In this document: positions 53,155 to 62,030 of the stretch, piece by piece
Numbering within the stretch: position 1 is the stretch's first letter
Layout: every line of letters starts with the position of its first letter
Assembly: GCF_030403745.1 (NCBI RefSeq)
Contig: NZ_JAQMWP010000001.1
Span: 744,001-808,000 of the forward strand
Source: Streptomyces sp. S.PB5
GTDB lineage: Bacteria; Actinomycetota; Actinomycetes; Streptomycetales; Streptomycetaceae
Direction of reading: 5' to 3'
DNA: 64,000 nt
Translations under genes and position numbers: made by a program
The notes under the pieces: model-generated
The model's input: the letters and a program-made list of their open reading frames with translations, nothing else
What the model was told of the DNA's origin: nothing
Databases searched by the model: none

Positions 53155-54462
53155 GTGTCGCAGGCTTGTTTCTCCGTGGTCAGGGGTGTCGGGGCCTGTC
53201 TTCCCGAGCGGGTCGTCACCAACGATGACCTGGTCCGGGACGGCCTCGACACCTCCGACCGCTGGATCCGCTCGCGTACGGGGATCGTCAGCCGCCGCCG
53301 GGCCGGTCCCGGTACCAGTACCGGGGACCTCGCTGTCGAGGCCGGGGCCGCCGCGCTCGCCTCGGCGAGTGTCCCGGGAGCGGATCTGGTCGTCCTGGCG
53401 ACCACCACTCCGGACCATCCCTGCCCTGCGACCGCCCCCGAGGTGGCGATGCGGCTCGGGCTCGGCGCGGTGCCCGCTTTCGACCTCGCGGCGGTGTGCT
53501 CGGGCTTCGTCTACGCGCTGGCGGCGGGCGACGCCTGGATCCGGTCGGGGGCGGCGGAGACGGTGCTGGTCATCGGGGCGGAGACGTACTCGACGATCGT
53601 CGACCCGGCCGACCGGAACACCGCTGTCATCTTCGGCGACGGAGCCGGCGCCGTCGTGCTGCGCCGCGGCGAGGGCGTCGAACCCGGTGCGATCGCCGCG
53701 GTGGATCTGGGCAGCGACGGCAGCGGGGCCGACTACGTGATGATCGAGGCCGGTGGCTCCCGCTGGCCCGACCCGCAGGGCCTGGACGGGCCGGCCGCCC
53801 ACAGCCTGCAGATGAAGGGGCGCGAGGTGTACGGGCACGCCGTACGCCGGATGACCGCGTCCGCGCAGCGCGTACTGCGGCGGCTGGAGTGGCCCGTGGA
53901 GTCGCTCGGTGCGTTCGTCGGCCACCAGGCCAACCAGCGGATCCTCGACTCCGTCGCCGACCGCCTCGGCATCGCCGCGCAGCACCGCTTCGGCAACATC
54001 CAGGACGTCGGCAACACCGCGGCGGCGTCCATCCCGCTCGTCCTCGCCGAGGTGGTCGCCGACGATCGGGTGTCGCCCGGCACCCGGACTCTGCTCACTG
54101 CCTTCGGCGGTGGTCTGACCTGGGGCTCGGTCGCGCTGACCTGGCCCGACTGCACTGCTGGAACCGGCTTTTCCACTCAGTCCGATCAGTCCGAGAGGAT
54201 CACCATGAACTCCGTCGGCCCGACCCCTTACGAGTACCTCACCGACGTCCTGGTCGAGAAGTTCGAAGTCGACCGTGCCGACATCGCCGAGACGGCCACC
54301 TTCAGCGATCTGGACCTGGATTCCCTCGCTGTCGTCGAACTGTTCGTCACGCTCTCCGACCAGTGGCGGGTCGCCCTGGACGACAGTGAGGCCGTACCCG
54401 GTCTGACCCTCGCCGCCACCGCGGCCCTGGTCGACAGGGCACTGCAGGACCAGGCGGCGTGA
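53155..54462 (+). CDS. 3-oxoacyl-ACP synthase III fused to an acyl carrier protein
   Basis: A 435-residue open frame holding two complete proteins. Residues 1-332 are a KAS III (FabH-like) with active-site Cys115 (AVCSGF), His257 (GHQANQR) and Asn287 (GNTAAA). After a 17-residue linker, residues 351-435 are an acyl carrier protein with phosphopantetheine Ser390 in DLDLDSLAVVE. There is no stop codon between them. The ACP part retains its own ATG (54205) and ribosome binding site (GAGAGG), so free ACP may also be made. KAS III would condense a starter acyl-CoA with malonyl-ACP. The gene overlaps the following KAS II by GTGA. GTG 53155 with GGGGG upstream is the start. Confidence 0.85.
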   Translation: MSQACFSVVRGVGACLPERVVTNDDLVRDGLDTSDRWIRSRTGIVSRRRAGPGTSTGDLAVEAGAAALASASVPGADLVVLATTTPDHPCPATAPEVAMRLGLGAVPAFDLAAVCSGFVYALAAGDAWIRSGAAETVLVIGAETYSTIVDPADRNTAVIFGDGAGAVVLRRGEGVEPGAIAAVDLGSDGSGADYVMIEAGGSRWPDPQGLDGPAAHSLQMKGREVYGHAVRRMTASAQRVLRRLEWPVESLGAFVGHQANQRILDSVADRLGIAAQHRFGNIQDVGNTAAASIPLVLAEVVADDRVSPGTRTLLTAFGGGLTWGSVALTWPDCTAGTGFSTQSDQSERITMNSVGPTPYEYLTDVLVEKFEVDRADIAETATFSDLDLDSLAVVELFVTLSDQWRVALDDSEAVPGLTLAATAALVDRALQDQAA

Positions 54463-55703
54463 CCGGGCCCGGAGCCGGGGCCGGGCCCGAGGTCGCCGTC
54501 ACCGGCATCGGTCTCGTCACCCCCGGCGGCACCGGGCGGGAGGCCACCTGGAGCCGTGTCGTCGAGGGGCGTCCCACCGCGGCACGCGATCCCGAACTGG
54601 CCGGTCTGCGCGTCGACTTCGCCTGCCGCGTCGGCGACTACGATCCCGGACGCGCCGTTCCCGGCGGCCGTCCCTGGCAGTACGACCGGCACTGCCAGTT
54701 CGCCCTCACGGCCGCCGGGGAGGCCGTGGCGGACGCGGGACTCGATCCCGACGGCTGGGACGGAGAGCGGGTGGCCGTCGTCGTCGGCACCGCCTTCGGC
54801 GGCACCACCACCCAACTTGCCCAGCACCGGACCTATCTGGAGCGTGGCTCCGCACTGGTGTCGCCGCTGCTGGTGCCCATGTTCCTGCCCAATATGGCGG
54901 CCGGGCAGGTCGCCATCCGTCTCAAGGCGCGCGGCCCGGTGCTGAGCACCTCCACCGCCTGTGCCTCGGGGGCCACGGCCCTGGGTGTCGCCTGGGACCT
55001 GGTGCGCTCCGGCGCCTGCGACATCGCCGTCGCGGGCGCCGCCGACGCCGCCGTCCATCCCCTGTGGGTGTCGGGCTTCGACCGGATGGGTGCGCTGTCC
55101 CGGCGCACCGGGGAACCGGGCGCCGCCTCACGGCCGTTCGACGCCGGCCGGGACGGCTTCGTGATGGGCGAAGGCGCCGGCGTACTGGTCCTGGAGCGTG
55201 CGGACCGGGCCCGGGCACGTGGCCGACCGGGTTACGCGCTGATCGCCGGATACGGGGCGTCCGCGGACGCCCACCACGCAGTGGCGCCCGATCCGTCGGG
55301 CCGCGGCATCGAGCTCGCCACCCGGCGGGCGCTGGCCGCCGCGGGTGCCACGCCGGCCGAGGTCGCCCACATCAACGCCCACGGCACCAGCACCCCCCTC
55401 AACGACGCGGCCGAGGCCGCCCTGATCACCGGACGGTTCCCGCACCGGCCGTCCGTCACCTCCGCCAAGGGCGTGTTGGGGCACCTCCTCGGCGCGGCCG
55501 GGGCGGTGGAGGCCGCGCTGACCGTGCTGAGCCTGGCCCGGGAAACCGTCCCGCCCGTCGCCAACCTGGACAGCCCCGGACCGGGCATCGACCTCGACAC
55601 GGTCACCAAGGCCGCCCGTACGCAGCGCATCCTCCTGGCCCTCAGCAATTCCTTCGGCTTCGGCGGCCACAACGCCGTCCTCGCCTTCCGCTCCGCGGTA
55701 TGA
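54459..55703 (+). CDS. 3-oxoacyl-ACP synthase II (KAS II, FabF-like)
   Basis: A 414-residue condensing enzyme of the FabF family that extends acyl-ACP with malonyl-ACP. The Cys-His-His triad is at Cys168 (TACASGA), His308 (NAHGTSTPLND) and His342 (GHLLGAAG), with Lys337 upstream of the last. It also shows the FabF gate-type closing NSFGFGGHNAVLAF. It has a Cys active site, so it is a true synthase rather than a chain-length factor. GTG 54459 overlaps the fusion gene's stop, and the reductase starts 18 bp after its own end, making one operon. Confidence 0.9.
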   Translation: MTGPGAGAGPEVAVTGIGLVTPGGTGREATWSRVVEGRPTAARDPELAGLRVDFACRVGDYDPGRAVPGGRPWQYDRHCQFALTAAGEAVADAGLDPDGWDGERVAVVVGTAFGGTTTQLAQHRTYLERGSALVSPLLVPMFLPNMAAGQVAIRLKARGPVLSTSTACASGATALGVAWDLVRSGACDIAVAGAADAAVHPLWVSGFDRMGALSRRTGEPGAASRPFDAGRDGFVMGEGAGVLVLERADRARARGRPGYALIAGYGASADAHHAVAPDPSGRGIELATRRALAAAGATPAEVAHINAHGTSTPLNDAAEAALITGRFPHRPSVTSAKGVLGHLLGAAGAVEAALTVLSLARETVPPVANLDSPGPGIDLDTVTKAARTQRILLALSNSFGFGGHNAVLAFRSAV

Positions 55704-55721
55704 CGCGCGAAAGGAGAGCCC

Positions 55722-56861
55722 GTGTCCACCACCCATGTCATCACCGGCGCCACCGGACTGATCGGAGCCGCACTGGTCCTGACCATCGCCGAGCACAGCG
55801 ACGACGAGATGATCTGCCTGGTACGCCCCGGCAGCCAGGCGCCGGAAACCCGCCTGCACCAGGTGCTCGAAAGAGCCGCCGCGGCCTACGACACCCCCCG
55901 GGACGTCCTCGACTCCACGCTGCGCCGCACCCGCGCCGTCCCCGCCGATCTCGGCGAGGACCTGCACCGATCACGGCTGTCGTTCCCCGCCCGCACCGGA
56001 CGCGTCGAGTACTGGCACGGCGCCGCTCGCATGCTCTTCCGCGAGCGCGACCGGCGGGTGTCCTTCGCGACCAACGTGGCGGGTACCCGCCGAGTCCTCG
56101 ACCTGGCCCGGCGGACGGGCGCCGACGCCTTCACGTACATCAGCACCGCCTATGTGGCGGGCCGCGCCGAAGGGGTCGTCCGGGAGGAACCGATCGCCGT
56201 GCCCCAGGCGCGGACGCCGTACGAGCGCAGCAAGATCTCCGCCGAACGGCTGGTGGCCGCCGCGGGCGACTTCCCGGTACGGATCCTGCGGCCGAGTGTC
56301 GTCGTCGGCCACAGCTCTACCCTGCGTTACCCGGGCACTTCCAGCGGCGCGTACACCATCCAGCAGCTGATCGCCGCCTACCACCGGGGGCGGATCGACC
56401 GCGGCGAGCCGTTCCCGCCCCGCCGGATGCTCGTGCGCGCGGACCAGCCGTTCAACCTGGTTCCCGTCGACCATGTGGTCCGGCAGGCGCACGCCCTCAG
56501 CACCCGTGCCACCGCGGCGCTCGGCATCTTCCACCTCACCAACCCGACCCCGCCCACGACCGGCGATGTCGTACGCGCGCAGGTGGCCAACACCGGAGCC
56601 CTCGCACCGCACTTCGTCACCGATCCCGACGAACTCACCTGGGAGGACCGTCAGTTGGCCGCTGCGATCGGCGTCTACCAGCCGTTCCTGAACAACCCGC
56701 AGCACTTCGACCGCGGTCGCACCGACGCCGCCCTGCCCACCAGGCCGGGCTCATTCGACTGGTCACCCGACACGGATACACTCCGCGCGCTCTTCCGGCC
56801 CTTCGCCGGACGACCGAGGCGTGCACCCGGGCGACGCACCAGCACGGACGAAGCCGCCTGA
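55722..56861 (+). CDS. NAD(P)-binding thioester-reductase-type SDR (NAD_binding_4)
   Basis: A 379-residue extended short-chain dehydrogenase. The cofactor loop GATGLIG is at 9-15, and the catalytic STAY region is at 141-144, with Tyr167 and Lys171 in TPYERSKIS. The layout (long substrate domain, LRPSVVVGHSST) resembles male-sterility/fatty acyl reductases and the thioester reductase domains of PKS/NRPS. It therefore probably reduces an acyl-ACP thioester to an aldehyde or alcohol, releasing the chain. GTG 55722 has AAAGGAG at 7 nt. Alternative: an NDP-sugar- or ketone-reducing SDR. The C-terminus is basic and Pro-rich. Confidence 0.75.
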   Translation: MSTTHVITGATGLIGAALVLTIAEHSDDEMICLVRPGSQAPETRLHQVLERAAAAYDTPRDVLDSTLRRTRAVPADLGEDLHRSRLSFPARTGRVEYWHGAARMLFRERDRRVSFATNVAGTRRVLDLARRTGADAFTYISTAYVAGRAEGVVREEPIAVPQARTPYERSKISAERLVAAAGDFPVRILRPSVVVGHSSTLRYPGTSSGAYTIQQLIAAYHRGRIDRGEPFPPRRMLVRADQPFNLVPVDHVVRQAHALSTRATAALGIFHLTNPTPPTTGDVVRAQVANTGALAPHFVTDPDELTWEDRQLAAAIGVYQPFLNNPQHFDRGRTDAALPTRPGSFDWSPDTDTLRALFRPFAGRPRRAPGRRTSTDEAA

Positions 56862-56943
56862 CTGCCCGCTCACCGCGAGGTGGCCCCATAAGGGCATTTA
56901 GTCAGAACCGACTCATTCACCCGCTTGTTCGCGATTGTCGTCA

Positions 56944-56974
56944 ACAGGGCGGGGGTATGCAATCCCCGCCCTGT
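56944..56974 (+). terminator. terminator of the KAS III-ACP/KAS II/reductase operon
   Basis: ACAGGGCGGGG and CCCCGCCCTGT pair perfectly over 11 bp around a 9-nt loop, 83 bp after the reductase stop and 52 bp before the next start. It separates the enzyme operon from the regulator gene. Confidence 0.7.
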
Positions 56975-57025
56975 CAGAGCCGCGCAGGTCCGACATGCCC
57001 CCATCAGCTCCACTGGCGAGGCGCG

Positions 57026-58384
57026 ATGAAAGAGACCCGTGCGACGAACCACGCTTTACGTGCTCTGCTCGACGAATCCGGCTGGACGCAGGAAGCGCTC
57101 GCGCGTGCGGTCAACGCGGCCGCCGCGGAGATCGGTCTGCGACTGCGCTACGACCGCACGTCCGTTGCCCACTGGCTCACCGGTGCTCGCCCCCGCGCCG
57201 ACGTCGTCCGACTGCTCGCCGAAGTGCTCTCCCGCCGCCTCGGCCGCCCCGTCAGCGCCGCGACACTCGGCCTGGATCCTGCTCCGACCTCCCCGTCGAC
57301 GCTGTTACGCCGCCCGGCGCGGGAGGCGCTGGCCGACCTTGCCGGCATCGACGCCGACCCCCACCGCCGCCACCACCTCGTCCATCTCCCCTATCGCCTC
57401 GATCTCCCCGACTCCGATACCGACCCCGACACCGACCCCGACGAGCCGACCGCCCTTTCGCGAGAGCCCGCCCGGCCTTTCCGGAGGGTCGGCGCCGCCG
57501 AGGTACGGGCCCTGCAGCTCGCGGTCGATGCCTTTGCCCCCCTCACCGACTCCCTGGGCGGTGGCCACGGCCGCACCGCCCTCGCCGCCTTCCTCGCCGA
57601 CGACGTCACCGGCTGGCTGCAGGCCCACGCCGACGACCGGACCCGTCACGACCTGCTCACCGGTGCCGCCCGGCTCGCCCTCCTGCTCGCCCGCACCCAC
57701 ATCGACCAGTACGCGCACGGCCTCGCCCAGGGCTATCTCCGCATCGCACTCAGCCTCGCCACCGAGGCCGACGACCCCAGCACCACAGTGATCATCCTGA
57801 GGACCCTGAGCACCCAGGCCCACGGGATCGGCCACCTCCGCACCGCCCTCCGCCTCGCCGAGGCGGCCGAGAACGCCGCCCGCGGCACACCCTCCTCCGT
57901 GCGCTCCTTCCTGCACGCGCAGCTGGCCGTGTGCCGTGCGGCCGACGGCGACCGCCGCGCCGCGGTCGTGTCCCTCTCCTGCGCCGAACGGCTCGGCGGG
58001 CGTGCCGACGAACCCTCGCCCGGCCTCTTCACCTCGTACGCCAGCACGGCACTTCAGTACCAGAGGGCCCAGGCGCTGTCCGCCCTCCACGACCATGCCG
58101 GCGCCGTCGGCGCGCTCAAGACCTCGCTCCGCAACCGGTCACCGGCCGACATCCGCGCCCGCGCCCTCGTCAGCGCCGGTCTCGCCAGACTGCACCTGCG
58201 CATCGGTCACCTCGAAGAGGCATGCGCCGCCTGGGAGAGCTTTCTCGATCTCTACCCCCGGCTCAACTCCGTACGGGCCGACCATGAACTCGCCCAGCTC
58301 CTGCAAGGGTTACGTCCCTACCACCGCCAGCCGGCAGCCGAGCGTCTACGCGCACGCGCCCGCATGATGCAGCGCCCGGACTGA
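57026..58384 (+). CDS. HTH-TPR transcriptional regulator with two TTA codons
   Basis: A 452-residue regulator. The N-terminus (4-80) is a XRE-like helix-turn-helix (ALRALLDESGWTQEALARAVNAAA, then DRTSVAHWLTGARPRADVVRLLAEVLSRRL); a Pro/Asp-rich linker near 120-140 leads to a C-terminal helical repeat region (about 160-440) with TPR-like pairs such as HAGAVGALKTSLRNRS. Such proteins are common in Streptomyces secondary-metabolite loci. Leu94 (57305-57307) and Leu429 (58310-58312) are TTA codons, so translation should need the bldA tRNA. It follows the KAS operon on the same strand. ATG 57026 has GAGG nearby. Confidence 0.82.
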   Translation: MKETRATNHALRALLDESGWTQEALARAVNAAAAEIGLRLRYDRTSVAHWLTGARPRADVVRLLAEVLSRRLGRPVSAATLGLDPAPTSPSTLLRRPAREALADLAGIDADPHRRHHLVHLPYRLDLPDSDTDPDTDPDEPTALSREPARPFRRVGAAEVRALQLAVDAFAPLTDSLGGGHGRTALAAFLADDVTGWLQAHADDRTRHDLLTGAARLALLLARTHIDQYAHGLAQGYLRIALSLATEADDPSTTVIILRTLSTQAHGIGHLRTALRLAEAAENAARGTPSSVRSFLHAQLAVCRAADGDRRAAVVSLSCAERLGGRADEPSPGLFTSYASTALQYQRAQALSALHDHAGAVGALKTSLRNRSPADIRARALVSAGLARLHLRIGHLEEACAAWESFLDLYPRLNSVRADHELAQLLQGLRPYHRQPAAERLRARARMMQRPD

Positions 58385-58423
58385 CCAGCTGGTCCAACCG
58401 AGTGGACTGCGCTGTGTGGTCAG
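58381..58423. promoter_or_regulatory. nested inverted repeat at the 3' end of the regulator gene
   Basis: CTGACCA (58381-58387) pairs with TGGTCAG (58417-58423), and inside it GTCCA (58392-58396) pairs with TGGAC (58403-58407). It could be a terminator or an operator for the small gene that follows. Confidence 0.4.
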
Positions 58424-58457
58424 CGCAACGCACGCAGGGCCGGGAACAAGGTCGATC

Positions 58458-58724
58458 ATGACTGATCCGTTCGATTACGCAATCGCCCGCCCGGCCGTCG
58501 ACGGTCCGGGCTCGTGCGGGCCCGCGGAGGTGACGGAGTCGGCCCGCCGCGACCCGCTCCCCGAAGGCGTCAAGTCCAAGGCGCACCAGGACCTGACGGC
58601 AGCTCGTCATGGGCTGCAGAAGCCCGCGTTGCCGGCCGGTGTCTCGCGTACGTATCAGCCGAAGGGCGAGGAGGGCGAGCAGCTGCCGCCCGAGTCCACG
58701 CGGGTGCAGGTGAAGCCACAGTAA
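58458..58724 (+). CDS. small hydrophilic protein of unknown function
   Basis: An 88-residue soluble protein rich in Pro, Glu, Lys and Ala with no membrane segment or Cys pair beyond one Cys. It contains DPLPEGVKSKAHQDLTAARHGLQKP. I do not recognise it. ATG 58458 follows an AAGGT at 6 nt. Coding is plausible by codon usage only. Nothing else of note lies between it and the FUSC gene. Confidence 0.5.
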   Translation: MTDPFDYAIARPAVDGPGSCGPAEVTESARRDPLPEGVKSKAHQDLTAARHGLQKPALPAGVSRTYQPKGEEGEQLPPESTRVQVKPQ

Positions 58725-59000
58725 AGCGTGGGTTCTCAAGTGTGCCGGCGTGCGAAACGGACGGCATCCACAGGGCCCGGGGGCAGGCTACGCCCTCGGG
58801 CCCGCTCCTTTTCCCGCACCGTTTCCCGTTCGGTCCGTCGAGGGTTTCGTTCATAAAGAACGTGGCCTGGCCACGTATCGTCACATCCCCGAAATACGAC
58901 CGCCCCGCCCCCTCCGACAACGCGATCTACCGTGGACACCACAGCCCGGCCACCGTCGCCCGAAGGCACACCCCGCCCTCGCCCCGCTGACAGGAGCCCC

Positions 59001-60932
59001 GTGTCCCGCCCCGCCGTGCGTATGCCCGCTCTTCCGCCCTGGCTCGCCCACACCCTGCGCGCCCAGCGCGGCCCCGTGCCCTGGAGTGCGGTCACGCGTG
59101 GGGCGCTGGCCGCCGGACCCCTTCTTCTTGCCGCCGTGCTCGTCGACCGTGCGTCGCTCGGTGTCGTCGCGGCCATCGGGGCCATGCTCGCCGGGATCAA
59201 CGACCGGCCGGGCAGCAGGCGGGCCTCCGTCAGGCGGCTCGGGGTGCCGGCGCTGGCCGGGGCGGTCGGGCTGCTCGTCGGGACGTATGCCGGGGACCAT
59301 GTCGGGGCCGTGGCGCTCACCCTCGTACTGACCGGCGTCGGACTGGTCGCGGGCGGTGTCAGCGCAGTCGGGCCCGTGGCCTCCGGGGCCGGTACGCAGC
59401 TGTTGGTCGCCTCTGCGATCGGGGCCGGGATGCCGTTGCCGGACGAGGGGTGGCAGCGGGCCCTCGCCTATCTCGCGGGGGCCGGATGGCTGCTCGCGCT
59501 GCGGCTCGTACTGCCCACGCCCGGCGCACTCGCCGGTGACTACCGGTTCGACGGCGAGCGGGACGCCGTGGCGGCCGTCTACGACGCCGTCGGTGAACTG
59601 CTCGACGCGGTCGGCGGCGCCCGTGCCACCGCCCGGCGGGCCGCACTCACCGCCGCTCTCGACCATGCGCAGGACGCCCTCACCGGGCCGCGGCTGCGGC
59701 GGTACGCCAGCTCCTCGGCCGAACGGCGGCTGCACGCGCAGTACGCCGCCGCGCTGCCCCTCGCCGAGGCCGCGACCGCGCTGGCCTGGGCGGGGGAGCC
59801 CGTGTCGGGGCGCGCCTCCGAAGGACCCCGGCGGCTCGCCACCGCCGTAAGCGAGAACACGCACACCGGGCCGCTGCCCGCGCCCAGCCGTTCCGCGCCC
59901 GCGCTGCGGGCCCTCGACGACGCGCTGCTGCAGGCCGCCGAGGCCTTCGACCAGGCCGAGCGGAGCGATCTGCACACCCGCAGGCGCACCCCGAAGGATC
60001 TGCTGCGGGCCGTCTTCGGGGTCGGCGGGCGGGAGTACGGGCTGCGGGTCGCCCTCTGCTTCGGGGCCAGCGCGGGCGTCGCCCAGGCCCTGCACCACGC
60101 CCGCTGGTACGGGGAGCACGAGCACTGGTACTGGCTCCCCGCCACCGCCGTCTTCCTCGTCAAGCCCGACCTCGGACCACTGGTGTCCAGGGTGCTGTGC
60201 CGGGCGGCGGGGACCGTGCTCGGGGCGCTGGTGTTCGTCGGCTTCGCCCTCGTACTGCCCCGGCCCGAAGGGCTCATCGCGCTCGTCGCCGTCAGCGGCG
60301 CCCTCATCCCCGTCGCCACCCGGCACTTCGCCGCCCAGACCGCCGTCGTCACCGTCCTCGTCCTCGCGCTGGTCATGGTCGGCGGCGAACCCCAGGCCTC
60401 CGCCGGACGGATCGGCGAGACCCTGCTGGCCTGCGCGATCGTCCTCCTCGTCGGCCACCTCCCGATGCCGGGACAGCGGGGCGGTGCGGTACGTGCCCGG
60501 CTCGTCGCGGCGAGCGGCGCGGCGCGGGCGTACCTGGACCATGTGCTGAGCGAGGCCGACGGCGACCTGCGGAGCGCGGCCCGTGCCCCCGGCGACTTTG
60601 ATCCCCGCGCCCTCCGCTGGACCCTGCGCCGCGAGGCCTACCGCACCCTCGCCGAGGCCCGCACCGCCATCGCCCTCGCCGCCGCCGAACTGCCCGCCCT
60701 CGCCCGTCACTCCGAGGGGGCCGGGCACATCGTCGCGACCCTCGAACGCCTCGTCGACACGACCACGGCCTGCGCGGTGCACCTCGACGACTCGGGCCGG
60801 CTCACACCGCGTCATACGGAACGTCTGACCGAGGTGTTGGACGAACTGGCCGAGGGGCGTGAACGGGCGGGGCTGCGACTGCCCGGGCTGCCCGAGCTGT
60901 CCAAGCTGCGCAAGCTGTCCGTGGCCGTTTAG
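59001..60932 (+). CDS. FUSC-family membrane protein
   Basis: A 643-residue polytopic protein of the fusaric-acid-resistance/aromatic-acid-exporter type. Two clusters of membrane helices (about residues 28-175 and 355-480) flank a long soluble helical domain, ending with a C-terminal cytoplasmic domain. The second membrane block contains the family-like YWLPATAVFLVKPDLGPLVSRVLCRAAGTVLGAL. Transport substrate is unknown. GTG 59001 with AGGAG 4 nt upstream is preferred; GTG 58932 lies in phase and adds 23 low-complexity residues. Confidence 0.85.
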   Translation: MSRPAVRMPALPPWLAHTLRAQRGPVPWSAVTRGALAAGPLLLAAVLVDRASLGVVAAIGAMLAGINDRPGSRRASVRRLGVPALAGAVGLLVGTYAGDHVGAVALTLVLTGVGLVAGGVSAVGPVASGAGTQLLVASAIGAGMPLPDEGWQRALAYLAGAGWLLALRLVLPTPGALAGDYRFDGERDAVAAVYDAVGELLDAVGGARATARRAALTAALDHAQDALTGPRLRRYASSSAERRLHAQYAAALPLAEAATALAWAGEPVSGRASEGPRRLATAVSENTHTGPLPAPSRSAPALRALDDALLQAAEAFDQAERSDLHTRRRTPKDLLRAVFGVGGREYGLRVALCFGASAGVAQALHHARWYGEHEHWYWLPATAVFLVKPDLGPLVSRVLCRAAGTVLGALVFVGFALVLPRPEGLIALVAVSGALIPVATRHFAAQTAVVTVLVLALVMVGGEPQASAGRIGETLLACAIVLLVGHLPMPGQRGGAVRARLVAASGAARAYLDHVLSEADGDLRSAARAPGDFDPRALRWTLRREAYRTLAEARTAIALAAAELPALARHSEGAGHIVATLERLVDTTTACAVHLDDSGRLTPRHTERLTEVLDELAEGRERAGLRLPGLPELSKLRKLSVAV

Positions 60933-60939
60933 CGCCGGA

Positions 60940-60954
60940 GCGGAAGCGTTCCGC
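60940..60954. terminator. short hairpin between convergent genes
   Basis: GCGGAA-GCG-TTCCGC, a 6-bp perfect stem in the 42-bp gap between the FUSC gene and the EEP gene. Confidence 0.45.
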
Positions 60955-60974
60955 AACGGTCGCGGGCCGCCGCG

Positions 60975-61925
60975 CTAGTCGACCCGTACCCACACCGGCG
61001 CGTGATCCGACCCGGCCGCCCCCCGCCGCTCCACCGGATCGCCCCCCACCGACGGCAGCCCGGCGGCCCCCTCGCCCGGCACGCCCGTCCCCGCCACCGT
61101 CACCCGGCGCACCAGCCGATGGCTCACCAGGAGATGGTCGATCAGCTCCCGCCGCCCGGAGTTGACCCGCGAGAAGCGCTGCTCGGCAGGGATCTTCGGA
61201 GCCACGTTCCACAGCCGTGCCGCGTCGCCCCCGTCCGGCCGGTCGAAGCCGGGGGTACCGAGCTCGGAACCGGGCGGCCCGAGCAGGATCTGGGTCGTCG
61301 CCGCCTGCACCTCGTCGTTGAGGTCCCCGAGCACCACCACGTCCCGCTCGCGCCCGTCACCGTCCAGCAACTCATCCGCCAGCGCCCGCAGCGAGGCCGC
61401 CTCCGCCGCCCGCCGAAACAAGGCGTACGCCCCGAACCGCGCCCGCTCCCCCTCGTCCCGCGGCTGGAACCGCCCACCCGGGTACGACAGCAGCTTCGAC
61501 TTGAGATGGCACACCGCCGCCCGCAACGGACCGCCCTGCGTCGCCACCTCCACCGCGAGGAAGCCCCGCCCCGCCTCCGAGACCAGCAGCCCCTTGTCGT
61601 CCGCCTGCACCGGCCGCAGCTTCGCCGGGAACCCCTTCGTGTCGTGCAGCACCTCGAACGGTGCACGGCTGAGGAAGCCGACCCGGATGCCACGGCTGTC
61701 CGGGTGCCGGGACAGCGCGGTGTGCCAGTCGCCGTCCAGCATGCCGACCAGGTCCCGCAGCGCCTCCGGCTCCCCGACCTCCTGCACGCCCAGCAACGTC
61801 GGATCGAGTGCCGCGATCACCTCCGCCAGAGCGGCGAGCTTGGTCTCGTACGCCGCCTTGTCCTTGGGCCCGAACGGGCCGCCGGGCCGGTACAGGTTCT
61901 CCAGGTTCCAGGTGCCGATGAGCAT
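60975..61925 (-). CDS. endonuclease/exonuclease/phosphatase-family protein
   Basis: A 316-residue EEP-fold hydrolase. The metal and catalytic residues are visible as GTWNLENL near the start, GVQEVGEPEALRDL, GDLNDEVQAAT and the final SDHAPVWVRV with the catalytic Asp-His. The substrate may be a phosphodiester (DNA, RNA or lipid). There is no signal peptide, so it is cytoplasmic. ATG 61925 follows GGGGGA at 6 nt; the longer in-phase frame beyond it runs antisense to the neighbouring gene and is not coding. Confidence 0.88.
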   Translation of the reverse strand: MLIGTWNLENLYRPGGPFGPKDKAAYETKLAALAEVIAALDPTLLGVQEVGEPEALRDLVGMLDGDWHTALSRHPDSRGIRVGFLSRAPFEVLHDTKGFPAKLRPVQADDKGLLVSEAGRGFLAVEVATQGGPLRAAVCHLKSKLLSYPGGRFQPRDEGERARFGAYALFRRAAEAASLRALADELLDGDGRERDVVVLGDLNDEVQAATTQILLGPPGSELGTPGFDRPDGGDAARLWNVAPKIPAEQRFSRVNSGRRELIDHLLVSHRLVRRVTVAGTGVPGEGAAGLPSVGGDPVERRGAAGSDHAPVWVRVD

Positions 61926-62018
61926 GCCGGTCCCCCTTCCAGACGCTGTGGTTGAGGCCAGGGTGCCCGTCCGGCCGACAATGCGACAGAGCAGGGACAC
62001 GATGCGCGGACGACGCCG

Positions 62019-62024
62019 TACGTT
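62019..62024 (+). promoter_or_regulatory. -10 element of leaderless amidohydrolase promoter
   Basis: TACGTT ends 6 nt before the second of two adjacent ATGs (62031), which supports that ATG as the start. Confidence 0.5.
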
Positions 62025-62030
62025 GGCATG

